Below, in pieces: positions 63,442 to 64,000 of a stretch of 64,000 bases of DNA; positions within the stretch are counted from its first letter, which is position 1; every line of letters starts with the position of its first letter. Below the pieces are notes generated by a model that was not told the origin of the DNA, made no database searches, and saw only the letters and a list, made by a program, of their open reading frames with translations. The stretch lies in NCBI RefSeq assembly GCF_013371465.1, contig NZ_JABWDU010000002.1, positions 723,666-787,665 on the forward strand, read 5' to 3'. The translations under genes and the position numbers were made by a program. The stretch comes from Ensifer oleiphilus (GTDB lineage Bacteria > Pseudomonadota > Alphaproteobacteria > Rhizobiales > Rhizobiaceae).

Positions 63442-64000
63442 GCCGCTTCTCCATTGCGCTTGGATTCTCTGTCGACGCGCGGCAGAAGCCGGCCGCTCGC
63501 CTTGTCGAAGAGGAAGGCCTGGGCGCCGTTGACGGCGATATGGGCAGGCCCTGCCACCGGCCCCGGCGTTCCGGCCGGGCGCGAAACCAGGATTTCCCGG
63601 CCGCGCGCGGTCATCGCCAAAGTCACGGTCTTTTCGTTGAGAGGCGTTTCCGCCTCGACCGTCACGGGAATGGCACCCGGCGCCGATGCGTCGACAAAGA
63701 CGATGGTTTCCGGGCGAAGACCGAGAACACACGACTTGCCGGAGACATCGCCGTCATAGTCGGCAAGCCGCACCCGGACATTGGAAAGCTCGACGAAGAC
63801 GCCCTCACCGCCCTTTTGCGGCGTCACGTCGAGAAGATTGATCGTCGGATCGCCGAAGAGACGGGCAATCTCGATATCGGCGGGCGCGTTGTAGATCTGC
63901 TGCGGCGTGCCGATCTGGCGGATGCGGCCCTGCGACATCACGGCGATCCGGTCGCCGAGCGCCATGGCCTCCTTGTAGTCCTGGGTGACGTAGACGACGG
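63438..64000 (-). CDS. ABC transporter ATPase, GlpS-like, first of a pair (C-terminal part)
   Basis: The gene runs off the right edge; the last ~187 codons are visible. They cover the end of the nucleotide-binding domain (VVYVTQDYKEAMALGDRIAVM) and a TOBE-like C-terminal domain. The switch (H-loop) His is Gln here (VTQD). Together with the altered Q-loop of its partner this suggests an asymmetric heterodimeric ATPase. The product overlaps the next gene by ATGA. Confidence 0.85.
   Translation of the reverse strand, partial: VVYVTQDYKEAMALGDRIAVMSQGRIRQIGTPQQIYNAPADIEIARLFGDPTINLLDVTPQKGGEGVFVELSNVRVRLADYDGDVSGKSCVLGLRPETIVFVDASAPGAIPVTVEAETPLNEKTVTLAMTARGREILVSRPAGTPGPVAGPAHIAVNGAQAFLFDKASGRLLPRVDRESKRNGEAA

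Overview
The window is a GC-rich stretch of an alphaproteobacterial chromosome. Gene content and order point to the Rhizobiaceae, most likely Ensifer/Sinorhizobium. The dcw start (mraZ-rsmH) lies next to rnpB, a PPi-dependent phosphofructokinase, the betaine-lipid genes btaAB, metF paired with an ArsR-methyltransferase, an FMN-riboswitch-controlled type II lumazine synthase (ribH2), an erythritol-type polyol locus, and small palindromic intergenic repeats of rhizobial type. This assignment is from recognition of families and order; no search was run.

Layout. 1-5.6 kb: start of the dcw cluster with a four-box MraZ operator, RNase P RNA, a DAO-type flavoenzyme, a lytic transglycosylase, an amidase and a TerB/DnaJ protein. 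6-16.5 kb: pfp, a LysE exporter with a structured leader, more cell-wall hydrolases (SLT lipoprotein, GH25, MltB type), a beta-lactamase-fold protein, a GGDEF protein with a decayed EAL domain, and btaAB. 17-24.7 kb: EamA exporter, a 25-residue membrane microprotein, metF with its regulator and operator, an accessory PRPP synthetase, ettA, and an RNase T2 with altered active site. 24.9-34 kb: lysophospholipase-like hydrolase, EamA, TPP enzyme, cupin, DUF442 protein, aldose epimerase-like protein, L,D-transpeptidase and a PuuB-like flavoenzyme. 34.5-37 kb: a soluble globin-type chemoreceptor beside an orphan ParA. 37.3-44 kb: Fe-ADH, ALDH, glutamine-synthetase-like ligase, APC permease and N-formylglutamate-amidohydrolase-like enzyme, divergent from an RpiR regulator. 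These fit a gamma-glutamyl route for an amino-alcohol or amine. 45-49 kb: a four-gene ABC importer behind a Pho-box-like site. 49.3-50 kb: FMN riboswitch and ribH2. 51.8-64 kb: a tightly overlapping operon of at least 12 genes on the minus strand. It encodes two ABC ATPases, EryA, a 2-hydroxyacid dehydrogenase, EryB, a class II aldolase, a second FGGY kinase, a HAD protein, EryC, a DeoR regulator, TpiB/EryH and RpiB/EryI.

The last operon contains every enzyme of the erythritol to D-erythrose-4-phosphate pathway, plus four enzymes that pathway does not need. That extra branch, the gamma-glutamyl cluster, the ParA/soluble-receptor pair and a palindromic repeat sitting inside the FMN aptamer are the most rewarding places to look further. 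Start codons were moved from the longest open frame wherever a Shine-Dalgarno sequence, an overlap or family alignment favoured another site. GTG and TTG starts were accepted where supported.
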